Of a stretch of 64,000 nucleotides of DNA, positions 45,044-53,304 are shown in pieces. The notes under the pieces were generated by a model. It did not search any database, was not told the DNA's origin, and saw only the letters and a list, made by a program, of their open reading frames with translations. The stretch is from the NCBI GenBank assembly GCA_001767455.1, contig MELC01000058.1:30548-94547 (forward strand), read 5' to 3'. Origin of the DNA: Acidobacteria bacterium RIFCSPLOWO2_12_FULL_66_21. GTDB taxonomy: Bacteria > Acidobacteriota > Vicinamibacteria > Vicinamibacterales > 2-12-FULL-66-21. A program made the position numbers and the translations under genes. Each line of letters begins with the position of its first letter. The first letter of the stretch is position 1.

Positions 45044-46585
45044 TCAATGCACGTGGCCTTCGGCCGGAAGGCCTTTGGCTGCCGATGCGAGCTGGACTTC
45101 GTACGCGCCCCGAGTGACGACGCGATCGCCCGGACGAATACCGGCTCGGATGCCGATCAGGTCGCCATCGCGCGCGGCGATCTCGATCGGCCGTCGAATG
45201 AACCGCTCGCCGCCGACCTGGACGAACACGTACGGACGGCCCGCCTCCATCAGGACGGCGCTCTTCGACACAGCCGGCACGCGCTGCCGCTCGCCCTTGA
45301 ACAGGACGGCCGTTCCCGTCTGCCCCACCAGCAACTGTCCACCCGGATTGTCGACTTCGAATTGAACAGGTAGAGCCCGCGTGGTCGGATCGATCACGCC
45401 GGCGTCGCGCACACGGCGGGGCTGGAGGGCGACCGGATCGGGACGGCCGGGAATCTCGAAGGCGATACTCCCAACGCCACGCGCGGCCGCAACATCAGAG
45501 GGAGGGACCTGCGCACGGACTTGAATTCGATTCGTACGAACGATCTTGAAGAGTGGTGCGCCCTCGTCGTACGACGCGCCGAGCGTCGCCATGACCTCCG
45601 CGATGCGTCCGGCAATCGGGGCCCGAATCACGAATGCGTTGCCCCCGGCGACGCCACCACCCGTCCGGAGCGTCTGGTCGCGCTGGGCCAGTCGCGCCTG
45701 CGCCGCGCCGAGCCGTGCTTCAGCGACGGAGAGGGCGCGGCGTGCATCCTCAACGCGCCGGGCGGGCACCGCACGTTCGGCCAATAAACGTTCGGCGCGG
45801 GTCAGATCGATGCGGGCGGCATCCGCCGCAGACTCGGCCTCCGCGACCGCCGCGGCCAAGGTGGCGCGGTCGTCACCGTTCGACGACAGCCGGGGCTCGA
45901 GTCGACCGAGTGACTGACCCGTCTGGACTGCGCTGCCCACTCCCGGAAGCGCACTCGCCGTGAAGCGACCGGCGGCGGGTGCCGTCACGACTGCTTCGCC
46001 GCCCGGCAGCGGTTCGATCGCGGCCGGGACGCGAACAGCGGTACGCAGCTCGGCTTCGCGGACGCGCTCGGTCGCGAATTCGTTCGTCCACTGTTGCTCC
46101 TTCAAATACGCGATTGCCGTCGGGTCGTCCGGCTGGCTGGCCACGCCGGTGCTGGCCTCGTCGGGAAACACGGTCACCACCCCGAGATCGTGCCGGTCAG
46201 ATATCCCAGGGGCGACAATCGTCAGGGCCCAGCGGTATCGGCCCGCAGACGGCGGCACTCCCTCGATGCGAAACGCGCCGGGCCGGGATGGTTCGGACCC
46301 CTTGAGCACCGTCACGGCACCGCCGTTCTCGGGTTTCAGCTCGAGATTGGGACGGCCGGCCGGCAACGGCTTGAAGTCCCCGAGCCTGGTCAGATGGGCT
46401 GCAAACCGCGCCGACTGTCCGGCGATCAGTGGCGGATACTCCATGTAGAGCTCCGTCTTGTCGGTCCAGTTCGTCACGTTCAGCGAGGGTGGGTCACCTT
46501 TTGGGGACTCCGCGCGTCGGCTGCATCCAGCGGCCACAACCGTCGCCAGCAGCATCGCCGCCACGGTGAAGCGTCGTCTTGTCAT
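45044..46585 (-). CDS. cusB: Periplasmic adaptor of RND efflux (CusB-like lipoprotein)
   Basis: The ATG at 46585 shares one base with the cusC stop. The 513-residue protein has a lipobox (LATVVAAGC) followed by a long N-terminal immunoglobulin-like extension, a hairpin and barrel-sandwich region (VTAPAAGRFTASALPGVGSAVQTGQSL, then IRAPIAGRIAEVMATLGASYDEGA), and the HlyD beta-barrel and membrane-proximal domain. It links the CusA-like pump to the TolC-like channel. No Met/His metal site could be placed with confidence. Confidence 0.88.
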   Translation of the reverse strand: MTRRRFTVAAMLLATVVAAGCSRRAESPKGDPPSLNVTNWTDKTELYMEYPPLIAGQSARFAAHLTRLGDFKPLPAGRPNLELKPENGGAVTVLKGSEPSRPGAFRIEGVPPSAGRYRWALTIVAPGISDRHDLGVVTVFPDEASTGVASQPDDPTAIAYLKEQQWTNEFATERVREAELRTAVRVPAAIEPLPGGEAVVTAPAAGRFTASALPGVGSAVQTGQSLGRLEPRLSSNGDDRATLAAAVAEAESAADAARIDLTRAERLLAERAVPARRVEDARRALSVAEARLGAAQARLAQRDQTLRTGGGVAGGNAFVIRAPIAGRIAEVMATLGASYDEGAPLFKIVRTNRIQVRAQVPPSDVAAARGVGSIAFEIPGRPDPVALQPRRVRDAGVIDPTTRALPVQFEVDNPGGQLLVGQTGTAVLFKGERQRVPAVSKSAVLMEAGRPYVFVQVGGERFIRRPIEIAARDGDLIGIRAGIRPGDRVVTRGAYEVQLASAAKGLPAEGHVH

Positions 46586-47802
46586 CAGCGAATCTCCCAC
46601 CCGCTCGCGAATTCCAACTCGATTTCCGCCTGCCGCACCGCGCCGTCCAACACCGCCTGGCGGACGCGGGCGGACGCGCCCGTCCGGTAGGCATCCAGCA
46701 CCTCGAGGATTCCCCGCTCGCCGGCGTCGTAGCTGACCTGCGCGATGCGTTCGATCTGATCACCGCTGGCGGCCGCGGCGCGATAGCGTGTCGCGGTCTC
46801 GCGCTGTTGGATCACTGACGCTCGCAGTGCCGCGATGTCGGCGCGCAACACAATGCGCAAGGCCTCCGCGCGCGCTTCGGCCTCGTGTGCCCGGGCCTGC
46901 GCCTGCGCACGCTCGGGCCGGGCGCGATCGAACAAGGGAATCGTGGCTTGCACCATGACGACGCTCCCAATGTCCCGGCCCACGTTCGACGACTTGCTCC
47001 CCGCGACGATCTCAGGGTCGGGGACGAGACGGCGGCGCGCGGCCTGTTCCGAGAAACGGGCAGCGCCGATCTCTTTCCGCAGCGCCAGCAGCTCACCGCG
47101 GACCGATTCAGCCCGTTCGAGAAGCGCATCGACGGGTGGAAGATCAGGCCGGGGCGTGATCACGTCCATGGCGACGATTCGATCGGGCTCGATGGCCTCC
47201 GCGAAGAAGCCGGCGAGGGTCGCCTGCGCGCGTACGCGATCGGCCGCGGCGGCGGCGCGATCCGTCTCCACATCGAGCACCTCGCGCTCGGCGCGGAGAC
47301 GATCAAACCCGGCCGCGTCACCGGCGGCTTCCCGCCTCGCGAGCACCCCAGCGAGTTCGCGGAGGCGATCACGCGCGCGACCGAGTTCCTGCTCGCGCGC
47401 CTGCGCGGCCGCAAGCTGTGCGAAGGCGATCCGCAAATCCGCGCGCGCGCGCCGCAGATCGTCGTCAGCCCGATTGGCCGCCGCGTCGACCAGTGCCGAC
47501 GCGGCTCGAACCTGCAGGCGGAGCCTGCCGCTGATCGGCAGCGCTTGTGCGATGGTTGTGATGTTCTCCGTCACGCCGGCCACGGACTCGCGGTCGTACG
47601 TGAGGCGGGGATTGGGCCACCGACCGGCCGCCAACACATCCGCCCGGGCCACGTCAATGCCCGCACGAATCGCGCGGACGCGCGGACTGCTCGGCGAGAG
47701 CCGCGCCAGCGCATCGGCTTCGGTGAGTGGCAACGACTGCGCGCCGACACTCGACGGCAGCAGTCCTGCCGCCAGGCCGGCGCAAAGCACCAGTCTACGC
47801 AT
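46585..47802 (-). CDS. cusC: TolC/CusC-family outer-membrane channel
   Basis: This 405-residue protein has a signal peptide (MRRLVLCAGLAAGLLPSSVGA) and two OEP repeats of helical hairpins with Ala/Arg-rich coiled coils (QALPISGRLRLQVRAASALVDAA; FDRARPERAQAQARAHEAEARA; GERGILEVLDAYRTGA). Unlike true CusC, no lipobox Cys follows the signal. It is the outer-membrane exit of the pump, coupled to cusB by a 1-nt overlap and preceded by the His-rich gene. Confidence 0.88.
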   Translation of the reverse strand: MRRLVLCAGLAAGLLPSSVGAQSLPLTEADALARLSPSSPRVRAIRAGIDVARADVLAAGRWPNPRLTYDRESVAGVTENITTIAQALPISGRLRLQVRAASALVDAAANRADDDLRRARADLRIAFAQLAAAQAREQELGRARDRLRELAGVLARREAAGDAAGFDRLRAEREVLDVETDRAAAAADRVRAQATLAGFFAEAIEPDRIVAMDVITPRPDLPPVDALLERAESVRGELLALRKEIGAARFSEQAARRRLVPDPEIVAGSKSSNVGRDIGSVVMVQATIPLFDRARPERAQAQARAHEAEARAEALRIVLRADIAALRASVIQQRETATRYRAAAASGDQIERIAQVSYDAGERGILEVLDAYRTGASARVRQAVLDGAVRQAEIELEFASGWEIR

Positions 47803-47860
47803 AACACCTCGGATGAATCGGGAACGAGACGGACGACGGGCGGCCCCGTCAGACCTGAGG

Positions 47861-48238
47861 TCAGGCGAGAACGGCGGGAGGAGCGCGAAGGCCGAAACTC
47901 GCGACGGGTGGATCGTGAACGGAACGGTCTGGATGGTCCCGCCAGTCGCACGTCACCGACGAGGAAGCGGTCACACTCGGCCAGTCGACACTCACCGCGA
48001 TCGGATGTACCGCCAGGCCAGCCGGCGATCGAACGGACGCGACATCGTCCACGTACGTAGCGTCCGCCTCGTGCTCGGCAAGCGAGGACGCCGGCAGATT
48101 CGCGCCAGTGTGGACCCCGAAATGCGCATGAAGAAGCGCGCGGTGATCCGCGTCGTGCGCCGGATGGACGTGGAGCGCCGGCAGCGGCGTGCACAAGGCC
48201 GCCAACAGGACGAGCGCGAGTATCGGTCGGAGGCGCAT
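47861..48238 (-). CDS. His-rich secreted protein leading the metal efflux operon
   Basis: This 125-residue protein has a signal peptide (MRLRPILALVLLAALCTPLPA) followed by ALHVHPAHDADHRALLHAHF, with eight His in about 25 residues including HxH and HxxHxxDH. One Cys near the C-terminus. It is the first gene of the cus-type operon and may bind metal in the periplasm before export. No named family was recognised. Confidence 0.65.
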   Translation of the reverse strand: MRLRPILALVLLAALCTPLPALHVHPAHDADHRALLHAHFGVHTGANLPASSLAEHEADATYVDDVASVRSPAGLAVHPIAVSVDWPSVTASSSVTCDWRDHPDRSVHDPPVASFGLRAPPAVLA

Positions 48239-48308
48239 CAGAGTCGGCGATTATTACGTCTTTCGGGGTAATGGTCAACCAGTCGCGAACGCGCCAGCGT
48301 CACCGTTC

Positions 48309-48350
48309 TTGACAGGGACGGTGCAACCGGCGTATTCATAGACTGTCTAT
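48309..48350 (+). promoter_or_regulatory. padR-type promoter and operator (orphan)
   Basis: A TTGACA -35 (48309-48314), an 18-bp spacer and TATTCA -10 (48333-48338) are followed by the perfect palindrome ATAGACTGTCTAT (48338-48350). Its last bases contain the ATG of the truncated PadR gene. This leaderless, operator-over-start layout resembles the intact PadR gene at 12290. Confidence 0.6.
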
Positions 48351-48450
48351 GGGAACGAAACCGGCGAAGCAGGACCTGCTGCCAGGCACGCTCGACATGC
48401 TCATCCTCAAGAGCCTCACGCGCGGCATGATGCACGGACACACGCGTTAA
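48349..48450 (+). pseudogene. Truncated PadR regulator gene
   Basis: ATG at 48349 opens MGTKPAKQDLLPGTLDML, then ILKSLTRGMMHGHTR and TAA, 33 residues in all. This is the first helix pair of a PadR protein; the DNA-binding wing (normally about 70 more residues) is absent. The break is near a GTTAAC hexamer at 48446. The promoter and operator are intact. Confidence 0.8.
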
Positions 48451-48456
48451 CAGATA

Positions 48457-49689
48457 TCAGAGGCTGACCGGGACGCCGTAGATCCGGCTGCCCACGCCCA
48501 GCGCCGATTTCAGGATGCTGCGCCGCACCCCCCACGGCGACAGCCACCAGCGCTCGAACAGCACCTTCCCGAGATGCCAGGCTCTGCCAACGGATTTCAC
48601 ACGCACGTCCGGGGACGGCTCGTGGAAGAAATCGCCGAACGCCACGCCCGCGAGCTCCTCGCCGGCTTCCAGCATACAGAAGCCGTCGCCGCAGAACCTG
48701 TCTGTCGGGGCGGTGCCTTTGACCTCCGCGGCGATCCGGCGGGCGACCACGCGGGCCTGCGCGTGCGCAAACACCCCCGCCTTGGGCAACATGAGCGGGA
48801 CATCTGGTTTCCATCGGCCCGGAATGGGAACCGTTGTGACATCGCCAATGGCGAAGACGTGCTCGTATTTTGTTGCGAGCGTCTGGGCATCGACCGCGAT
48901 CCATCCGCTCTCGTTGGCCAACCCGGCCTCTCGTGCGAGCGCGGGCGGGTGGTGCGGCGGAATCGCCACCAGGAGATCGTAGTTGACCGGCCGCTTTCCG
49001 TCGAACAGCAGCTCTCGCGTCTCCGTCCTGACCGCCGCGAGTTTATGGGAGGGATGGAACGCGACGCCCCGCTGGTCGAGCATCTGCTTAACGGCGTCGC
49101 CGAGTGCCGGGCCGGCGACGGGCATCGGCTGCGGTTCGGGCGTGAACAGGTGCACGCTGACCGTGTTTCCACGGCCGTGCCGGCGGAAGAAGTCGGCGAG
49201 GAGCATCGCTCCCTCATGCGGTGCGCCCGGGCACTTGTACGGCAGCGCACTGACGACCACGGCCACGCTTCCGCCTGTGACATCGTTCAGGGCCGTTCGC
49301 AGCCGCGTCGCGCCCTCGAGCGTGTAGAACGTGTGGGCGCCAGCCGCGAGACCGGGAATCGCATCGGGGGCCAGCTCGGCGCCCAATGCAATCACCAGGT
49401 AGTCGTACGCCAGAGACTCGCGATCGAACTCCACGCGCCGGTTGGCTGTGTCGATGGCGCGGATGTCGCCCTGGAGCACCTCGACGCCTGGCCTCACCAA
49501 TTCGCGCACGTCACGGGTGATCTGTTGAGGCTGGCGGTCTCCGGTCATGACCCACAGAAACGAAGGCGCGAAGGCATGGCGGACATTCCGCTCGACGACC
49601 GTGACCCGGTGCTCGCCGGGAAGCAGGCGCCGGAGCTCGTTGGCGACCACCTGCCCCCCAATGCCGGCGCCGAGAATGACAATGCGCAT
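48457..49689 (-). CDS. SQR-like NAD(P)/FAD-dependent oxidoreductase
   Basis: This 410-residue flavoprotein has the dinucleotide motif GAGIGG (7-12), VTVVERN, then ALGAELAPDAIPG and the second FAD motif VFAIGDVTTVPIP. Two Cys, PYKCPGAPHEGAM and FCGDGFCMLEAG, lie where sulfide:quinone reductases have redox Cys, and the C-terminal amphipathic segment (RAWHLGKVLFERWWLSPWG) could bind membrane. It probably oxidises sulfide and reduces quinone, feeding the divergent Rieske/cytochrome b complex. ATG 49689 fits the AGGAGG better than the GTG one codon upstream. Confidence 0.82.
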   Translation of the reverse strand: MRIVILGAGIGGQVVANELRRLLPGEHRVTVVERNVRHAFAPSFLWVMTGDRQPQQITRDVRELVRPGVEVLQGDIRAIDTANRRVEFDRESLAYDYLVIALGAELAPDAIPGLAAGAHTFYTLEGATRLRTALNDVTGGSVAVVVSALPYKCPGAPHEGAMLLADFFRRHGRGNTVSVHLFTPEPQPMPVAGPALGDAVKQMLDQRGVAFHPSHKLAAVRTETRELLFDGKRPVNYDLLVAIPPHHPPALAREAGLANESGWIAVDAQTLATKYEHVFAIGDVTTVPIPGRWKPDVPLMLPKAGVFAHAQARVVARRIAAEVKGTAPTDRFCGDGFCMLEAGEELAGVAFGDFFHEPSPDVRVKSVGRAWHLGKVLFERWWLSPWGVRRSILKSALGVGSRIYGVPVSL

Positions 49690-49728
49690 CACGCCTCCTG
49701 CGATGCTCTCGAGATGCCGCGCCGCGGA

Positions 49729-50082
49729 TCAGAACACCAGGACTCTGTGCGCCCACAGGGTCCAATCGGCGAGCTGTTCGAGCGTGCTTCGTTGGGTGCC
49801 GTCCGAGAGTTCCGCGTCGGTGATGCCGCGTGCGTCCATGCACGTGCCGCACACGCCGGTGTTCCCTCCGTGCCGCCCGACGTTTCGCAACATGACTTCC
49901 GTGTTGTAGTACCCCTGCGGCACCTTCTGCCCTTTTTTCGCGCAGCTCGCGGCATCTCCCATCAGGAAGACCCTCACCTCCTCGCCCTCGCGCTTGGACA
50001 GTGCGCCGGCGAGGCGAAGAGCGTTGTAGCTGCGCTCGGTGCCATAGGGCGGATCGTTGAGGATGAACAGTGTCGTGGCCAT
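49729..50082 (-). CDS. DsrE/TusD-family sulfur carrier-like protein
   Basis: The ATG at 50082 gives 117 residues: TLFILNDPPYGTERSYNALRLA, VRVFLMGDAASCAKKG and NTGVCGTCMDARGI, with the conserved Cys before DARG expected to carry persulfide. DsrE-fold proteins move sulfane sulfur in the cytoplasm. It lies between rhodanese and the SQR-like gene, all same strand. Confidence 0.85.
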   Translation of the reverse strand: MATTLFILNDPPYGTERSYNALRLAGALSKREGEEVRVFLMGDAASCAKKGQKVPQGYYNTEVMLRNVGRHGGNTGVCGTCMDARGITDAELSDGTQRSTLEQLADWTLWAHRVLVF

Positions 50083-50090
50083 GAGTGTGT

Positions 50091-50624
50091 CTACCGTTCC
50101 ACGGGGTACCGTTTGTCGGCCCAATCGGTCGCGAAGTTATTGGGAAGGATGAGCACCCGCAGATGGGTGAACCCCATGTCGCGGAGCGTCGTAAAGGCCG
50201 GCCGCACGGCCGGACACTCAGCCAGGGGGCAGCACCCGCAATACAGCACGATGTTCGTGGGTCGCGCGACACCTTGCGCCCACATTTTCAGATCGGCCAG
50301 TCCCTCCGGAGACGAGGCCGGACCGTGAAACGACGCGCCCGGGACGTGTCCGGCGCGATACAGAGACCTGAAGCCGACGTGCAGCACCGTCGGCCGTTTT
50401 GATGGTGACGGGGCGGACAGTTCCTTCAGCAGATCCGCCGGCTGCACGGTCTGCGCGGGCGTCCACGGCTCCGTGGCGCCCTGGCGTGGCTGTGCAGCCA
50501 CCGCCGCGTCGCCATTAGATGGCCGGCTACAGCCGATGACGGTCGCCGTGCTCACTGCCACCAGGGCCGCGAGCATCAGACTCATACCCCACGACGGCGT
50601 CAACGGTCGACGGTTCCATATCAT
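50091..50624 (-). CDS. Lipoprotein rhodanese
   Basis: This 177-residue protein (ATG at 50624, AGGG about 7 nt upstream) has a lipobox ending VIGCSRP, so it is likely anchored in the periplasm. The rhodanese-like domain contains LHVGFRSLYRAGHVPGASFH and the active loop VLYCGCCPLAECP. The CxCCPxxxC arrangement differs from the standard six-residue loop. It may accept sulfane sulfur from the SQR-like product outside the cell membrane. Confidence 0.82.
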   Translation of the reverse strand: MIWNRRPLTPSWGMSLMLAALVAVSTATVIGCSRPSNGDAAVAAQPRQGATEPWTPAQTVQPADLLKELSAPSPSKRPTVLHVGFRSLYRAGHVPGASFHGPASSPEGLADLKMWAQGVARPTNIVLYCGCCPLAECPAVRPAFTTLRDMGFTHLRVLILPNNFATDWADKRYPVER

Positions 50625-50756
50625 CAAGAGACCCTCGTGATTCTTGTCGCGGCTGCCTTGGTTCCTGTCGGAGTGCGCGGCCGTGCGGTGTCTGCGGCGT
50701 TCCGCCGCAGGGTTTCTGTCATCCGCAGCGCCCCGTTGGAGGTGATGTCGACGGAC

Positions 50757-51458
50757 TCATGGCCGTCCACCCGCGTGACGGTCGGCGCCTGTTTCAACGC
50801 GCCACCCCTGCGCACGCCATTCGGGCACACCCTGTTCCAAGCGGTGAGCGCGGAAGCCCTTCCGTCGCAGGAGGTCGACCGCATCGAGCGCCATCACGCA
50901 GTACGGGCCGCGGCAGTACGCGACGACATCGCGGCGTTTTGGCAGCTCGCGCACGCGTTTGCCGACCTCCGCGAGGGGCACTGAAATGGCGCCTGGGATA
51001 TGGGCCGCCACGTACTCCTCGCGCGGCCGCACATCGATGAGCGTGACCTCGCCGGCGCGGACACGGCGCACGAGCTCGTCATTGTCGACTGGCTCCAACA
51101 CCCCGCGTTCCTCCAGGTACTGGCGAGTGACGTGCCGGACTTCTGCCAGCCGGGACTCCGCCAGGGTTCGCAAGGACAGAAGGAACTCGCCCACTTGGGG
51201 GTCCGCGAGTCGATATGTCACGTAGAGGCCGGCCTTCTCGGCCTCGGCCAGACGCGCGCGTCGGAGCACTTGCAGATGGTGCGAGGTCGTTGCGACGCTC
51301 CGGCCGGCCTGGCGGGCGAGCCCTTCGACGGTCCGCGGCCCCTGCGACAGGAGGTCCAGCAGCTCGAGACGACTTGGGCTGGCGGCTGCCTGGCCGATGC
51401 GCGCGATCTGTTCGTAGATCGCTTGCTTGAGTGAGGCCGGACGTGTCTTCATGCGCAT
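50757..51458 (-). CDS. ArsR-family regulator fused to rhodanese domain
   Basis: This 233-residue protein has an ArsR winged helix (LLDLLSQGPRTVEGLARQAG, then VATTSHHLQVLRRARLAEAE) and, from about residue 120, a rhodanese domain with the Cys loop YCRGPYCV and IDVRPREEYVAAHIPGAI. Such fusions (SqrR/BigR-like) sense persulfide through Cys. It is the first gene of the reverse operon with rhodanese, DsrE and the SQR-like gene, so it probably represses it until sulfide appears. An AT-rich palindrome lies 11 bp upstream. Confidence 0.87.
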   Translation of the reverse strand: MRMKTRPASLKQAIYEQIARIGQAAASPSRLELLDLLSQGPRTVEGLARQAGRSVATTSHHLQVLRRARLAEAEKAGLYVTYRLADPQVGEFLLSLRTLAESRLAEVRHVTRQYLEERGVLEPVDNDELVRRVRAGEVTLIDVRPREEYVAAHIPGAISVPLAEVGKRVRELPKRRDVVAYCRGPYCVMALDAVDLLRRKGFRAHRLEQGVPEWRAQGWRVETGADRHAGGRP

Positions 51459-51468
51459 GATAAAATAA

Positions 51469-51484
51469 TCAAATGTATATTTGA
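51469..51484. promoter_or_regulatory. ArsR-type operator
   Basis: The perfect inverted repeat TCAAAT-GTAT-ATTTGA lies 11 bp upstream of the arsR-rhodanese gene in an unusually AT-rich patch, with -10-like sequences on both sides. It may control the reverse operon and perhaps the divergent Rieske operon at 51749. Confidence 0.65.
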
Positions 51485-51748
51485 ATAATGCCAGACCGCC
51501 ATCGAAACGTCAAGCCCACCCGCGACGCCCACCCGCGACGCGTGTCCGGGGGAGGAGGCGCCACACTATGTGGCCGCGACCGTCGGGGGCCGACGCCATC
51601 TGGCGATGCATCATGAAACCCCACGGCTGCGGCACTTGCCATCGTCGGCATCGGGTGGCAGGATGATCTGACAGCCGTGGCGTTCGTGCTCCACGGGTGA
51701 CTGCTCGACAGACGAACGCGCTCGGCAGCGTGGGAAGGTACGGAGATC

Positions 51749-52213
51749 ATGTCGGCCATCACCGGAACCGCTCCGGCTTCGGGCGAACCGGAGCGTCGGA
51801 CGTTTCTCAACTGGCTGCTCGGTTCGTGGGCCACCGGCGTGGCCGCGTCGATCTTCTACCCGATACTCCGATACCTGATTCCGCCTGATATCCCGGAGGC
51901 CGCGACGCGATCGGTCGATGCCGGGAAGGCGTCGACGCTCCTCCCGAATTCCGGCCGCGTGGTGGCCTTCGGATCCGCGCCGGCGATCGTCGTACGCACG
52001 GCGACTGGCGACTATCGGGCATTTTCCGCGGTCTGCACCCATCTGCAGTGCACGGTGCAGTACCGGCCGGACCTGCAGCACATCTGGTGCGCGTGCCACA
52101 ACGGTCACTACGACCTGAGCGGGCGCAACATCGCCGGACCGCCCCCGCGTCCCCTGGAACAGTACGACGTGAATCTCCGCGACGACGAGATCGTGGTGTC
52201 GAAACGCGCATGA
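51749..52213 (+). CDS. Rieske iron-sulfur protein
   Basis: This 154-residue protein has a Tat-like or uncleaved N-terminal helix ([20 protein letters not shown]) and the 2Fe-2S ligand boxes CTHLQC and CACHNGHYD. Preceded by an RBS with GGAG. It is the Rieske subunit of a bc-type complex. The stop overlaps the cytochrome b start by 4 nt (ATGA). Confidence 0.92.
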   Translation: MSAITGTAPASGEPERRTFLNWLLGSWATGVAASIFYPILRYLIPPDIPEAATRSVDAGKASTLLPNSGRVVAFGSAPAIVVRTATGDYRAFSAVCTHLQCTVQYRPDLQHIWCACHNGHYDLSGRNIAGPPPRPLEQYDVNLRDDEIVVSKRA

Positions 52214-53304
52214 GGGTCGCCCGTGTGCAGGCGTGGCTCGGCGAGCGCGTCCCGATCGCTCCGTTGATCGAAGCGCTGAGACACAAACGCGTCCCGCAGC
52301 ATCGGTACTCGGTCTGGTACTACTTCGGCGGAATCACGCTCTTCCTGTTCGTCGTCCAGGTGGTGACCGGCGGGCTGCTGCTTCTGTATTACCGCCCCAG
52401 CGCCGGCGAAGCGTACGAGAGCGTTCAGTTCCTCATGACGAGGGTCCAGTTCGGATGGCTCGTCCGATCGATCCACGCCTGGTCGGCGAACCTGATGGTC
52501 GCCTCGGCCTTCGGGCATCTGTTCAGCGTCCTGTTCCTCCATGGCTACCGCAGGCCCCGGGAGGTGACATGGGTCAGCGGCGCCTTCCTGTTGTTCCTGG
52601 TTCTGGCGTTCGGATTCACGGGCTACCTGCTCCCGTGGAATCAGTTGTCGTTCTTCGCCACGAGCGTCGGCACCGATATGGCCGGCACCATTCCATGGAT
52701 CGGACACTTCATCGTCCGTTTCCTGCGCGGCGGCGATACCGTCACGGGCGCGACATTGACGCGACTGTTCGGCGTTCATGTGGCGATCCTCCCGGCGATC
52801 GCCACGGCGCTCGTCTGCCTTCACCTGTTTCTCGTTCAGCAGCACGGTATGAGCGTGCCGCCATCCATTGAAGAGGAGAGTCGCCGGTCGGAGCGTCCGG
52901 TTGCGACGGTACCGTTCTTTCCCGATTTCGCGCTGCGCGATCTGTTCGCCTGGACGGTGGCGCTGGCCGTGCTGGCGGCTCTGGCCGCTTTCTATCCGTG
53001 GGAGCTCGGGCTGAAGGCAGATCCATTTGCGGCAGCCCCAGCCGGGATCCGTCCCGAATGGTATTTTCTCTGGGAGTTCCAGACGCTGAAGTACGTGCCC
53101 GCATCGGCGTTTGGCATCAACGGCGAGCTGCTCGTCGTCGGCGCGCTGGGGATCGGCGCTGCGTTGCTTTTGGCCCTTCCGTTCCTCGTTCCCGATCGTC
53201 CGTCCACCCGCCGCGCACTCGCCTGGATCGCGGCGGCGGCCCTTGCGTACATGATTCTCCTGACGGCTCTCGCGCTGCGCGGTTCGGGAGGACCGATCCC
53301 ATGA
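52210..53304 (+). CDS. Cytochrome b (fused b6/IV type)
   Basis: This 364-residue protein carries both parts of cytochrome b: the haem-binding four-helix core ([17 protein letters not shown] and [21 protein letters not shown]) and the C-terminal part with the Qo-site PEWY in [12 protein letters not shown]. It has about eight membrane helices. The gene overlaps Rieske and octaheme genes by 4 nt each, so the three are one complex. Confidence 0.92.
   Translation: MRVARVQAWLGERVPIAPLIEALRHKRVPQHRYSVWYYFGGITLFLFVVQVVTGGLLLLYYRPSAGEAYESVQFLMTRVQFGWLVRSIHAWSANLMVASAFGHLFSVLFLHGYRRPREVTWVSGAFLLFLVLAFGFTGYLLPWNQLSFFATSVGTDMAGTIPWIGHFIVRFLRGGDTVTGATLTRLFGVHVAILPAIATALVCLHLFLVQQHGMSVPPSIEEESRRSERPVATVPFFPDFALRDLFAWTVALAVLAALAAFYPWELGLKADPFAAAPAGIRPEWYFLWEFQTLKYVPASAFGINGELLVVGALGIGAALLLALPFLVPDRPSTRRALAWIAAAALAYMILLTALALRGSGGPIP

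Noticed and set aside
50624..50884. Minus-strand frame between ArsR and rhodanese genes
   Set aside because: Overlaps the ArsR-rhodanese C-terminus in another frame and lacks any motif.
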